Assembly (NCBI RefSeq): GCF_002531825.1 | Contig: NZ_NWSX01000032.1 | Coordinates: forward strand, 1-64,000 | Direction of reading: 5' to 3' | DNA: 64,000 nucleotides | Origin: Rhizobium sp. J15 | GTDB lineage: Bacteria > Pseudomonadota > Alphaproteobacteria > Rhizobiales > Rhizobiaceae | Shown here: in pieces, positions 26,220 through 34,676 of the stretch | Layout: every line of letters begins with the position of its first letter | Position numbering within the stretch: the stretch's first letter is position 1 | The notes under the pieces: generated by a model | What the model saw: only the letters and a program-made list of their open reading frames with translations | Told to the model about the DNA's origin: nothing | Databases searched by the model: none | Made by a program: the position numbers and the translations under genes

Positions 26220-27868
26220 TGTTACTTCCCCCTTTTGGCTCAGCGCGTTATGGCATCAGGCCGCATTCTGGCAAGCACCGCCGCTACGACTATATCGTCG
26301 TCGGCGGCGGGTCGACCGGCTGTGTGATCGCCTCGCGATTGTCCGAGGATGAAAATATCCGCGTGGCGCTCCTAGAGGAGGGGCCCACCGATTCCAGCCC
26401 ATACATCCACATTCCAGGCGCCTACTACAAGACTGCTCAGGGAAGCCTCTTGAAGCGTTTCGCCTGGGAGGCCGGTCCGGAGCTTGCACGTAACGAGCAG
26501 CAGACGATGGTACAGGCGCGCGTGCTCGGCGGCGGTAGTTCGGTCAATGCGATGATCTATATTCGCGGTGTCCCCTCGGATTACCAGCAGTGGGTGCAAT
26601 TGGGCGCTGCGGGATGGGCCTATGAGGACGTGCTTCCATATTTCAGGCGTTCCGAAGACAATAACCGTTTTTGCAATGATGCACATGGCGTCGGAGGTCC
26701 GCTCGGCGTCTCCGACATCGATCACATCCATCCCTTGACGCGCGGTTGGCTACAGGCATGCCAGCAGGCGGGTCTTCCCTATAACCCGGATTTCAACTCC
26801 GGCAGCCAGGCGGGGTGCGGGCTCTATCAGATTACCGCAAAGGACGGTAAACGCAGCAGCGCTGCCGTCGCCTATATCAAGCCAGCGAAGGGACGGCCGA
26901 ACTTGCAGGTCGTCACTCGCACCACTGTCACTCGGCTGATCATCGAAAACGGCAGGGCTGTCGGTGTCGAATACATCCGCAATGGTGAGAAGCACGTGCT
27001 GCGTGCAGAGCGCGAAGTAATCGTGTCGGCGGGCGCGATCGCCACGCCGAAACTCCTGATGCTCTCAGGCATCGGACCAGCCACCGAGTTGAAGCGGCAC
27101 GGGATCACCGTGCATGCAGATCTTCCGGGTGTCGGTAAGAACCTGCAGGACCACGTCGAAATATCACTGATCTATCAACTGAGTGGCCCCTACAGTTACG
27201 ACAAATACAAGAAGATGCATTGGAAGGCGGCCGCCGGTTTGAACTACGCGCTTTTCAAGGGCGGGCCCGCGTCATCAAACCTCATCGAGGGCGGTGCGTT
27301 TTGGTGGGGCAATAAGAGCGAACATGTCCCCGACATCCAGTTTTTCATGGTGGTCGGCGCGGGCATCGAGGAGGGTGTCGATGCCGTACCGGGCGGCAAT
27401 GGTTGCACGATCAACCTCGGTCAGATCCGGCCGAGGTCGCGAGGCGAAGTCACCCTGCAAAGCGGCGATTTCAACGCCGACGCCCGCGTTGCTCCCAATT
27501 ACTTCTCTGATCCGTACGACCTGGAAGCAATCACCGAGGGTACAATGGTCGCGATGGATATCATGTCAAAACCGGCGCTCTCGAAATATCTCCAGTCACG
27601 ATATGTGCCGGCCCCGAGCGTCAGCACGCGCGATGACATTCGCGCGTTCTGTCAGAGAGCCGCGCACGCAGCGCTGCATCCGTCGGGGACTTGCCGGATG
27701 GGTATCGACGAGATGGCTGTGGTCGACCCGCAACTTCGCGTCAGGGGGATCGAAGGCCTTCGCGTCGCCGACGCATCAGTTATGCCAACATTGATTTCTG
27801 GCAATCCAAATGCCGTCTGCATCATGATCGGGGAACGGGCGGCCGACTTTCTGCGCCTTACGCAATAA
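26219..27868 (+). CDS. GMC-family FAD oxidoreductase, choline dehydrogenase-like
   Basis: Second GMC oxidoreductase, 549 residues, in the BetA/alcohol dehydrogenase branch. It shows the FAD motif YIVVGGGSTGCVIASRLSED (residues about 24-43), VLGGGSSVNAMIYIRG, GAIATPKLLMLSGIGP and the C-terminal catalytic blocks HPSGTCRMG and SGNPNAVCIMIGERAAD. The ATG overlaps the previous stop (TGATG). The N-terminus carries about 23 residues before the FAD strand and is not an obvious signal peptide. It ends the operon and is followed by a strong terminator. Choline itself is only one possible substrate; the neighbouring sugar transporter favours a polyol or sugar. Confidence 0.9.
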   Translation: MLLPPFGSARYGIRPHSGKHRRYDYIVVGGGSTGCVIASRLSEDENIRVALLEEGPTDSSPYIHIPGAYYKTAQGSLLKRFAWEAGPELARNEQQTMVQARVLGGGSSVNAMIYIRGVPSDYQQWVQLGAAGWAYEDVLPYFRRSEDNNRFCNDAHGVGGPLGVSDIDHIHPLTRGWLQACQQAGLPYNPDFNSGSQAGCGLYQITAKDGKRSSAAVAYIKPAKGRPNLQVVTRTTVTRLIIENGRAVGVEYIRNGEKHVLRAEREVIVSAGAIATPKLLMLSGIGPATELKRHGITVHADLPGVGKNLQDHVEISLIYQLSGPYSYDKYKKMHWKAAAGLNYALFKGGPASSNLIEGGAFWWGNKSEHVPDIQFFMVVGAGIEEGVDAVPGGNGCTINLGQIRPRSRGEVTLQSGDFNADARVAPNYFSDPYDLEAITEGTMVAMDIMSKPALSKYLQSRYVPAPSVSTRDDIRAFCQRAAHAALHPSGTCRMGIDEMAVVDPQLRVRGIEGLRVADASVMPTLISGNPNAVCIMIGERAADFLRLTQ

Positions 27869-27892
27869 GAGCGACGGAGACAACTTGATCGA

Positions 27893-27929
27893 GCGGGCGA
27901 TGTCGCAACGACATCGCCCGCTTTCGTTT
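27893..27929 (+). terminator. Rho-independent terminator of the TPP-HisD-ABC-GMC operon
   Basis: A 13-bp perfect stem, GCGGGCGATGTCG paired with CGACATCGCCCGC around loop CAA, is followed by TTTCGTTT. It lies 24 bp after the second GMC gene and before the convergent MFS gene. This is the clearest terminator in the window. Confidence 0.85.
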
Positions 27930-27983
27930 ATCGCGAAGGAGTCCATTCCACCAAAAGGTCCAAGCCACCTGGCGTGTCGCCGC

Positions 27984-29216
27984 TCAGGCTTCGTGTCGGA
28001 GCTTGAGCCCATGAAGCGCCATGCGCTTGGCGACTGCGAAACCGACGATGGCGACAAGAACAAAGCCGCCCGCAATTACGCCAAAGCTTGTTGTCAGGCT
28101 CGAATGCTGTGCGATAAAGCCGAGCAGCGCCGGCCCTAGAAGCAGGCCGCTATAGCCCATCGTCGTGGCGATCGACATCGCCCGTCCGGCCGAATCCCCT
28201 CCAAGATGACCGGCGGCCGCAAAAACCGCTGGAACTAGGTTTGCCACTCCGAGCCCGCATAAACCAAGGGCAAACATCGTCACGCTAATGCTGCTCGACA
28301 CGACGATGACCGAGACCGAGACAGCGCAGACCACACCGCCGATGCGAATAACATTGACATGCCCAATGCGCCCCGTCGCCAAGTCGCCCGCAAACCGTCC
28401 GAGTGCCATCGTCGCGGAGAAGGTTGCGAACGCATAGGCTCCGACACTTTCAGAGGCCCCGCGTTCGGCGACGAGAAAGATTGCAGTCCAGTCCATCACG
28501 CCGCCTTCGGCCAACATGGAGAGGAAAGCGATGGCTCCGAACATAATGACAAGAACCAGCTGTTTTCGACTGAGCTCTATTGTCTTCACCGCCTTCGATT
28601 GGGTACCGCTGATGCGATGTTCAAACGAGCGTGTTCTTGCAATCAGCCGCGAGGCGAACGCGACGACGACCACGGTTGAACCTGCAATGCCGAGGCATAA
28701 GTTCAACCCGCCACCGATCGAAACCAACTGGCCGACAAGAAGTGCGCCCAAGAGTGCCCCGACACTGAAGACCCCGTGGAAGGAGGACATCAGGTGTCGT
28801 TTCGATGCGCGTTCGAGGTGCGAGGCTTCGGTGTTCATCGAGACATCCAGCGTTCCGAAGCCGGCGCCCGCCGCAAGGATCAGAAGTGCTGCGGTCAGAA
28901 CGCCAGAAGCCAATGGAACCAAAAGGATGCACGTCCCGAATACAACGCAGCCCGCAAGCGAGAGCTTGTCGCTCTGCAGTCGGTCGATGAACCGTCCGAT
29001 CGTCACCATCAGAACAATCGCGCCCAGTGCGAACCCAAGAAGAAGGAAGCCAAGTTCTCCCTTGCTGATCGCAAGCCTCGTCGAAACGAGCGGAAGGCTG
29101 GAAGCCCAAGCTCCAATGCCTATTCCGGCCGCGAGGAAGAAAGCACAACATCTTGCCCGCTTTGACGAGCCAATGCGCCGAAGCACGCCTGTTGGTGCTG
29201 GCCTGGTAAACAACAT
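27984..29216 (-). CDS. MFS transporter, YbjJ-like
   Basis: Major facilitator of about 410 residues with some 12 hydrophobic segments. The block FGTLDVSMNTEASHLERASK followed by HLMSSFHGVFSVGALLGALL matches the YbjJ group. The ATG at 29216 has AGGGG 7 nt upstream; the longer in-frame reading to 29315 adds 33 residues with no hydrophobic character and is rejected. It is the third gene of a minus-strand set with a TIM-barrel isomerase and a Gfo/Idh/MocA oxidoreductase, so it probably moves a sugar, polyol or sugar acid. Direction of transport is not readable from sequence. Confidence 0.85.
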   Translation of the reverse strand: MLFTRPAPTGVLRRIGSSKRARCCAFFLAAGIGIGAWASSLPLVSTRLAISKGELGFLLLGFALGAIVLMVTIGRFIDRLQSDKLSLAGCVVFGTCILLVPLASGVLTAALLILAAGAGFGTLDVSMNTEASHLERASKRHLMSSFHGVFSVGALLGALLVGQLVSIGGGLNLCLGIAGSTVVVVAFASRLIARTRSFEHRISGTQSKAVKTIELSRKQLVLVIMFGAIAFLSMLAEGGVMDWTAIFLVAERGASESVGAYAFATFSATMALGRFAGDLATGRIGHVNVIRIGGVVCAVSVSVIVVSSSISVTMFALGLCGLGVANLVPAVFAAAGHLGGDSAGRAMSIATTMGYSGLLLGPALLGFIAQHSSLTTSFGVIAGGFVLVAIVGFAVAKRMALHGLKLRHEA

Positions 29217-29295
29217 TAAGACCCCTGTATATTGCGGAAGGTGGTGCTTGGCGGTCTCAGCTTGAAACAGTGAAGCCGCCATCGAAGGTAAGACC

Positions 29296-30168
29296 CTAGG
29301 GGGCGAGTAAGTCACTCATCAGGTCTTTGAGTCGACGAGCGACCGCAAAACTGTTTTCTTGGTGATTGCGACGGCAAAAGAGTTCGCAACTCCACCATCC
29401 CTCGTAGCCGGTTGCCCTGACCGCATCCGTCCACTCCTGGAGATTTAGCACCCCTTCTCCGGTAGGCACGTCCCGGAGTACAGGCTCATCCGGAATGCCT
29501 CCATCGAACTTCAGGGAGTCGCAGACATGAATGCCGTAGAGCAGCTCCTTGTCGAGCTTGGCGATTCTCTCCGGCGTGTCTCCGGACGTGTAGCAATGCC
29601 AGAAATCCACGAGCAGCCGCAGATTGTCGCGGCCCGCTTTCTCGATGACCCTGAGTTGTTTGTCCATTGTATTGAGCGGGGTCCAGGACAGCGCTTCAAG
29701 ATAGAGGATGAGATTGTGGTCGGCCGCAATCTCCGACAGTTCTCGCAGATTGGAAGCAGTAAGGTTGACCTGCTCATCTTCTGGAAGGTCGACCAAACCC
29801 CTGTGGAGATCTGCCGTTCGTTGCCCACGCGCGACCTCGAGACTCAGCGGTCCTGTGATGACTTCGACGCCCTCAGCGCCCACGGCGCCTGCGAGTTCAA
29901 ACAGACGGTTTGCTTCCTCAAACAGTTTGATCTTGTCATCCTTCTGGCGCTCAATATCGATGAGAAAGCCGATGCCCGGGATGAATGTATCGCCAACAAG
30001 GGATTTGAGTTCGCTTCTCGATAAGCCAGCGTCAAGGCAGTTCGCGATTTTGTCGCCAGACGCCTCCAAGCCATCGAAGCCTATCTGCCGCGCAATTTCG
30101 ACATCGATCGCTAACGTCGAATCCCGGGCGACCAGGGAATGAAGAATGATCTGATCTCGCTTTCTCAC
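29296..30168 (-). CDS. Sugar phosphate isomerase/epimerase-like TIM barrel
   Basis: Xylose-isomerase-like TIM-barrel protein of about 290 residues (AP endonuclease family 2 fold). Acidic and histidine metal-ligand candidates lie in LYLEALSWTPLN, LLVDFWHCYTSGDT and GIHVCDSLKFDG, and WWSCELFCRRNH is close to the usual C-terminal glutamate ligand. The start is placed at GTG 30168, which has AAGGAGA 6 nt upstream and begins just before the first barrel strand. An ATG at 30225 overlaps the upstream stop (ATGA) and would add 19 unrelated residues. It lies between Gfo/Idh/MocA and MFS genes, the usual setting for inositol- or sugar-derived catabolism. Confidence 0.85.
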   Translation of the reverse strand: MRKRDQIILHSLVARDSTLAIDVEIARQIGFDGLEASGDKIANCLDAGLSRSELKSLVGDTFIPGIGFLIDIERQKDDKIKLFEEANRLFELAGAVGAEGVEVITGPLSLEVARGQRTADLHRGLVDLPEDEQVNLTASNLRELSEIAADHNLILYLEALSWTPLNTMDKQLRVIEKAGRDNLRLLVDFWHCYTSGDTPERIAKLDKELLYGIHVCDSLKFDGGIPDEPVLRDVPTGEGVLNLQEWTDAVRATGYEGWWSCELFCRRNHQENSFAVARRLKDLMSDLLAP

Positions 30169-30221
30169 CGTTGCTCTCCTTGATGTTATGCCGGATGTTG
30201 CGGAGCAGCCGAGAACTCTGC

Positions 30222-31229
30222 TCATGCCGTGCCCCTCGGTTTGATGTCGACAACATCGCCCGACTGTGCCGACACAATGATCGAGTTAATGGCGGCAAGG
30301 TTTGCCACGCTGTCCGCGCCAGTCGAAAGCCAGGTCGGCCTTCCATGAAGCCCGGTGACAAAATCCTGAATAGCAGCCACGTGCACGTCCTTGTCACGGA
30401 TCGGAATAAGCTCGTTCCTGCCACCGATCCTGCGCGTCAAAGTGCCGGATCCGCGACCGTAGAGCGTCCCACTGGCGGTCAGCGATCCCTTCGAACCCGC
30501 AATCATGACCGTGTCTTCGATCTCGGCGGTCAGGAAGCTTTCATGTGCTTGGAAGATGCAGCCGTCATCCATAGCGAGAACGAAGGCAAGGTGTTGCGGC
30601 CCACCTCCCATCGGCTTCGAAATCCCGGTGGCCCGATGGGGCTCGGCGTCGGTCAAGAACCGAACAAGATCAACGTCCTCGATAGCCGCGTCGAAGAAGA
30701 TGTCGCCTTCCAGATTGGCGAACTGACCACGGCGATTGGGTGAAGGATGAAACGCGCCGCCGCGCGCCACGACAATCGAATGAATCTGGCCGATCTCGCC
30801 ATCGCGGATCAGCCGCTTCATCGTTTGATGGACGCTAGACGCGCGCGCGATGTGATGAACGGCGAGCGTGACCTTGAGGTCGTGACAGAGCGACACGAGC
30901 CGGGCTGCCTCTTCAAGCTCGTTGCTGATCGGGCCATCACAGAGAATGTGTTTGCCCGCTTTTGCGGCTGCGGCGATGTGAAACGAGCGTCGCTCCCGTG
31001 TGGCGCTGACATAGACGAAACGCACCTCGTGATCGGCCCAGACCCGTTCGAGATCGTCGGTCGCATTGGGGATGCCAAGATCGCCGGCAAATGTGCCTGC
31101 GTAATGGGCATTGCGGCTGACCACCCATAGCGGTTGATGGCCGATCGACCGTATCGCGGAAACCATATGCTCGGTCGCGATGGTTTCCGTGCCCATGATT
31201 GCCCAACCGACTCTGTCGTTTCCTGCCAA
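30222..31229 (-). CDS. Gfo/Idh/MocA oxidoreductase lacking the EKP lysine
   Basis: NAD(P)-dependent dehydrogenase-fold protein of 335 residues. The N-terminal Rossmann motif is degraded (VGWAIMGTETIATEHMV in place of GxGxxG). The normally conserved C-E-K-P motif reads ILCDGPIS (about residue 95), so the lysine that helps bind cofactor and substrate is glycine. The later FFDAAIEDVDLVRFLTDAEP stretch and its acidic residues are near the usual DxGxH region but lack its His. The gene may bind substrate without ordinary dehydrogenase chemistry. It heads a minus-strand set with the TIM-barrel and MFS genes and is divergent from the XRE-type regulator 140 bp away. Confidence 0.85.
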   Translation of the reverse strand: MAGNDRVGWAIMGTETIATEHMVSAIRSIGHQPLWVVSRNAHYAGTFAGDLGIPNATDDLERVWADHEVRFVYVSATRERRSFHIAAAAKAGKHILCDGPISNELEEAARLVSLCHDLKVTLAVHHIARASSVHQTMKRLIRDGEIGQIHSIVVARGGAFHPSPNRRGQFANLEGDIFFDAAIEDVDLVRFLTDAEPHRATGISKPMGGGPQHLAFVLAMDDGCIFQAHESFLTAEIEDTVMIAGSKGSLTASGTLYGRGSGTLTRRIGGRNELIPIRDKDVHVAAIQDFVTGLHGRPTWLSTGADSVANLAAINSIIVSAQSGDVVDIKPRGTA

Positions 31230-31369
31230 GTGGTGGATTCCCTAGTGTTTCATCGGCCACTATGAGGTGGGATCCTCCATCGGAGCAATTTCGCAACGGC
31301 TTGAAGATGTTCTCAAAGTGGCGTAGAATTAGCGTCAGAGTGCTTCAGCTTATAGCTTGAGGAAGGGCC

Positions 31370-32194
31370 ATGAATTATATGATGGACGATCCGGCGTCGT
31401 TTGCCGCCAACTTGAGAACGCTGTGCGATCGCCAAGGCTCGGTGGCGGCCGTATGCCGCAAGATCAAGGTCAACCGCCAGCAGTTCAACAAATATCTTTC
31501 CGGTGCCCATCTGCCTGCAGCGGCTAATATGCGTATCATCGCCAATTATTTCGGCTTGAGCGTGCCGATCCTGTTTTCCGACCCCGAGGAGTTCCGGACG
31601 CTCGTCGATGGCAACTTCTTTCATGCTATGTCGGCGGTCAGGCAGCTGCCGGAATTTGCGCGTTTCGTCTCCGCAATGCTTGTCGAAAATTCCGTTCCGG
31701 ACAGCGATCTCGTCGGCGTCTACGACCGATACCAGTTCTCCTCTATCTACAAGGGCTTCGTGTTAAAATCCGCATTCTGCATATACAGAGCAAACCAGTT
31801 CCTGCAGCATTATTACGTCGAGCGTTTCCCTAGTTTCGATGACCCGAAGAAGATGGAATATGTCTTCAAATATTATGGGTTCTGCTTCCCAGTCGCGGAT
31901 CGGATATTCACAGCCGATTTCGAGGGCATTCAGTCGAACGAGCTGACCTTCGGCGTCTATGCTCAGGTCAAGCGCAACTCCAAGAAGTTCATGTTCGGGA
32001 TTTCGAGCGGAATCGCGGCTACGGTGTTTCGTCAGCCTTACTCGACCAAGGTCGCGTTACATTACAGGGGACCCGGTTTATTGAAGAGAGAGCAGCTGAA
32101 AGGAATCACCGTCATGGACAAGAACGATCCGGCGATCCCTCGAGAGGCACTGCAATATCTGGGCGATGGCTCAGACATGATTCAGATGTCCTGA
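31370..32194 (+). CDS. XRE-type helix-turn-helix regulator with unidentified sensor domain
   Basis: Protein of 274 residues with an N-terminal lambda-repressor-like fold (about residues 8-65): FAANLRTLCDRQGSVAAVCR, KIKVNRQQFNKYLSGAHLPA, then MRIIANYFGLSVP. The following 200 residues have no domain I can name; they include aromatic-rich stretches such as YVFKYYGFCFPVADRIF and could bind a ligand. GAGGAAGG is 3-4 nt before the ATG. A short palindrome around AGCTTATAGCT (about 31345) lies in its own leader. Divergent from the Gfo/Idh/MocA set, it is the obvious candidate regulator for it. Confidence 0.8.
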   Translation: MNYMMDDPASFAANLRTLCDRQGSVAAVCRKIKVNRQQFNKYLSGAHLPAAANMRIIANYFGLSVPILFSDPEEFRTLVDGNFFHAMSAVRQLPEFARFVSAMLVENSVPDSDLVGVYDRYQFSSIYKGFVLKSAFCIYRANQFLQHYYVERFPSFDDPKKMEYVFKYYGFCFPVADRIFTADFEGIQSNELTFGVYAQVKRNSKKFMFGISSGIAATVFRQPYSTKVALHYRGPGLLKREQLKGITVMDKNDPAIPREALQYLGDGSDMIQMS

Positions 32195-32227
32195 TCGGCT
32201 AATCCGGGCGCCCGTCCCAATCGTCGA

Positions 32228-32923
32228 TCAGGGGTGAAGCTCGACGGCAAGCCACACGGAATCGGTATCGCAGTAATAGCGGTGCCATGGGTAGGTCCAT
32301 TTGTTTTCGCCGGTAACGCGGCAGAACGGGTCGTGTGAATAGCCGATCGGCATCACGACATCTTCGTACAGCGTTTCCTGATCGCGTTCGTGGAATTTCT
32401 GCATGCGACCAAGCCCATGGATCTGCGTATGGACCTCGAGGAAAGGGTGCTCGTTATGGATGAAGCAGTCGGTATCACCTGGCGCCCACCAGAGATTGAG
32501 TTTGAGCGTAAATAGCTGTTCCGCTGCTGGCGCCGCTTGCTCGTTTGTGAAAACCTTGGGGTCGACCGTCACCGTTCCGATTTCGTCCTGCGCCGAAATG
32601 AACAATGGCGTGTCGCGCGGAAAGCTGCGGATTCTGTTGCCGAGCCAGTCCCATCCGCGAAACTGAGCACCGCCCAAATTGGTAGCCTTGCGGACCTTGA
32701 TCAATGCAGCTCGCTCTGCCGACTTGATCCTGCCGCCCTTCAACCATGTTGATTTCCAGGCCGGAACGATTGCAGGATGATCGGTGCCGGTGATCATCGG
32801 TGAGGGGCTGATGTTGACAACGACAGCATCTTCGACGTCGAGATCGACGACGTTTTCTACAAGCTTTGCCGAGATGAAATCGTCTGCAAATGCGAGGTCT
32901 CTGGTCTGGTTATGCACGATCAT
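32228..32923 (-). CDS. Cupin-like protein of unknown function
   Basis: Soluble protein of 231 residues without signal peptide. The C-terminal half is rich in His, Asp, Glu and aromatic residues arranged as in a cupin: FIHNEHPFLEVHTQIHG, then EDVVMPIGYSHDPFCRV, then YPWHRYYCDTDSVWLAVELH. I infer a small beta-barrel that may bind a metal or sugar; the N-terminal half is not recognised. It is convergent with the XRE-type regulator (33 bp between stops) and divergent from aspA. The 312-bp gap to aspA holds an imperfect palindrome near 32979-33006 (TTGCGC...GGCGCAA) and the 13-bp repeat at 33148. Function is open. Confidence 0.6.
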   Translation of the reverse strand: MIVHNQTRDLAFADDFISAKLVENVVDLDVEDAVVVNISPSPMITGTDHPAIVPAWKSTWLKGGRIKSAERAALIKVRKATNLGGAQFRGWDWLGNRIRSFPRDTPLFISAQDEIGTVTVDPKVFTNEQAAPAAEQLFTLKLNLWWAPGDTDCFIHNEHPFLEVHTQIHGLGRMQKFHERDQETLYEDVVMPIGYSHDPFCRVTGENKWTYPWHRYYCDTDSVWLAVELHP

Positions 32924-33147
32924 GGATCCCGAATGATGGAGATGATTACATCAAGCCATTTCGGGTGCGCCAAATAAATTGCGCGATAGTGCGATTATCG
33001 GCGCAAAATGATTATCCCATTGCGTCGATATGCGAAGGGCATGCGGTGGCGCAGTGGCCCGCAGGCAAGAGCCACGGTGAGCCTTTGCAGCTCGAGAGCT
33101 TGTTGAGTGTTGAGGCGGAAGGCCTGCGATCCTTCGCGTTACTTGCG

Positions 33148-33160
33148 TCATAATGCTCAT
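33148..33160. promoter_or_regulatory. Copy of the 13-bp word shared with 16919-16931
   Basis: TCATAATGCTCAT lies 75 bp upstream of aspA and matches part of the right arm of the inverted repeat before the TPP-enzyme operon exactly. A chance exact 13-mer match in a 64-kb window is unlikely, but the left arm is not repeated here. Possible operator half-site. Confidence 0.4.
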
Positions 33161-33235
33161 CGCTTATCACCGCAGCGAAATTTGATCGAGCAGATTGCTG
33201 AATTATTCTTCATCGACAACCATTGAGGATGGAAG

Positions 33236-34672
33236 ATGGAAGACGCAGCACTGGTGCCTGAAGCATCGAGCATTCGCTTCGAGGCGGATTCACTCGGGCC
33301 TGTCCCGGTCCCGGCTTCGGCCTATTATGGGGCTCAAACGGCGCGAGCGATCGCAAATTTTCAGATCTCCGGCATTCCGATCGGTCACTACCCCGACCTT
33401 ATCCGATCTCTCGCCTATGTTAAGAAGGCAGCAGCCAGTGCCAACTTCATCCTTGGGGACCTGTCGGAAGACAAAAGGGACGCGATCCTCCGCGCGTGCG
33501 ACGAGGTTGCCGAAGGACTGTTTGCCGATCAGTTCGTCCTTGACGTCTTCCAAGGCGGCGCCGGCACATCCACCAACATGAATATGAATGAGGTGATCGC
33601 AAATCGCGCGCTCGAGCACCTTGGTCTGCCGCGCGGGCGATTTGACGTCATTCATCCAAACAACGATGTCAATTTGTCTCAGTCGACCAATGACGTTTAC
33701 CCAACCGCGATCCGATTGGCCCTCGTCCTCTCGACACGGAAATTGCTAGATGCGCTGGAATACCTTTCGGCCTCGTTTGACGGTAAGGCAGGAGAGTTCG
33801 TCAGCATCTTGAAGCTCGGCAGGACCCAACTTCAAGATGCCGTCCCTATGACGCTCGGCCAAGAGTTCACCGCTTTTGCAGTGACCTTACGGGAAGATAT
33901 GTCACGACTGACTGAGGCGGTTGCCCTGTTTCACGAGGTCAACCTCGGCGGTACAGCAATCGGCACCGGGATCACCGCCGATCCCCGCTACGCCTCAACG
34001 GCGATTGGTGAGCTGGCAACGGTCTCCGGTGTGCCTCTGCGGCCGGCCAGCGATTTTGTCGAAGCGTGCTGGGATACCGGCGCCTTCGTTCTGTTTTCCG
34101 GCACCCTGAAGCGAACTGCTGTCAAGATATCGAAAATTTGCAATGACCTACGGCTCCTGTCGAGCGGGCCTCGCGGCGGTTTCGGGGAAATAACGCTGCC
34201 CCCCATGCAGCCCGGGTCGTCGATCATGCCTGGCAAAGTTAATCCCGTCATTCCCGAAATGGTCAACCAAGTTGCCTTTCAGGTCATCGGCTCCGATCTC
34301 GTCGTCACCATGGCTGCACAAGGCGGGCAGTTGCAGTTGAATGCCTTCGAACCTGTCATCGTATTCAACCTACTTCAGTCGATATCGTTGATGACGAGTG
34401 CTTTCCGCACATTGGCGGACAGATGCGTCGCCGGCATTGTCGCCAATGAGGAGGCTTGCCGGCAGAACCTCGAAGCGGGTACGGCGCTTGCAACCGCATT
34501 AACGTCGCTCATCGGTTACGAGAAGGCGGCAGAGCTCGCAAAGCAGATACTCTCCACCGGCAGGACAATGCGAGAATTGCTGGAGGAGGACAGCAGCCTC
34601 TCTTCTAACCTTATAGAACAGGCTCTCGAGGTGAAGTCGTTGACGCAGCCTATCAGGCTTCGGCGGGCTTGA
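33236..34672 (+). CDS. aspA: Aspartate ammonia-lyase
   Basis: Fumarase/aspartase superfamily lyase of 478 residues, converting L-aspartate to fumarate and ammonia as a cytoplasmic homotetramer. Superfamily signatures are intact: GAGTSTNMNMNEVIANRA, HPNNDVNLSQSTNDVYPTA, LGRTQLQDAVPMTLGQE and the catalytic loop GSSIMPGKVNPVIPE (about residue 322). Class-II fumarase looks very similar; the TNMNMNEVIANRALE and LLSSGPRGG segments favour aspartase, but this cannot be settled without alignment. GAGGATGGAAG precedes the ATG. It is a single gene, convergent with a DeoR regulator whose stop is 4 bp away. Ammonia release from aspartate fits a nitrogen-scavenging region. Confidence 0.85.
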   Translation: MEDAALVPEASSIRFEADSLGPVPVPASAYYGAQTARAIANFQISGIPIGHYPDLIRSLAYVKKAAASANFILGDLSEDKRDAILRACDEVAEGLFADQFVLDVFQGGAGTSTNMNMNEVIANRALEHLGLPRGRFDVIHPNNDVNLSQSTNDVYPTAIRLALVLSTRKLLDALEYLSASFDGKAGEFVSILKLGRTQLQDAVPMTLGQEFTAFAVTLREDMSRLTEAVALFHEVNLGGTAIGTGITADPRYASTAIGELATVSGVPLRPASDFVEACWDTGAFVLFSGTLKRTAVKISKICNDLRLLSSGPRGGFGEITLPPMQPGSSIMPGKVNPVIPEMVNQVAFQVIGSDLVVTMAAQGGQLQLNAFEPVIVFNLLQSISLMTSAFRTLADRCVAGIVANEEACRQNLEAGTALATALTSLIGYEKAAELAKQILSTGRTMRELLEEDSSLSSNLIEQALEVKSLTQPIRLRRA

Positions 34673-34676
34673 AGTG

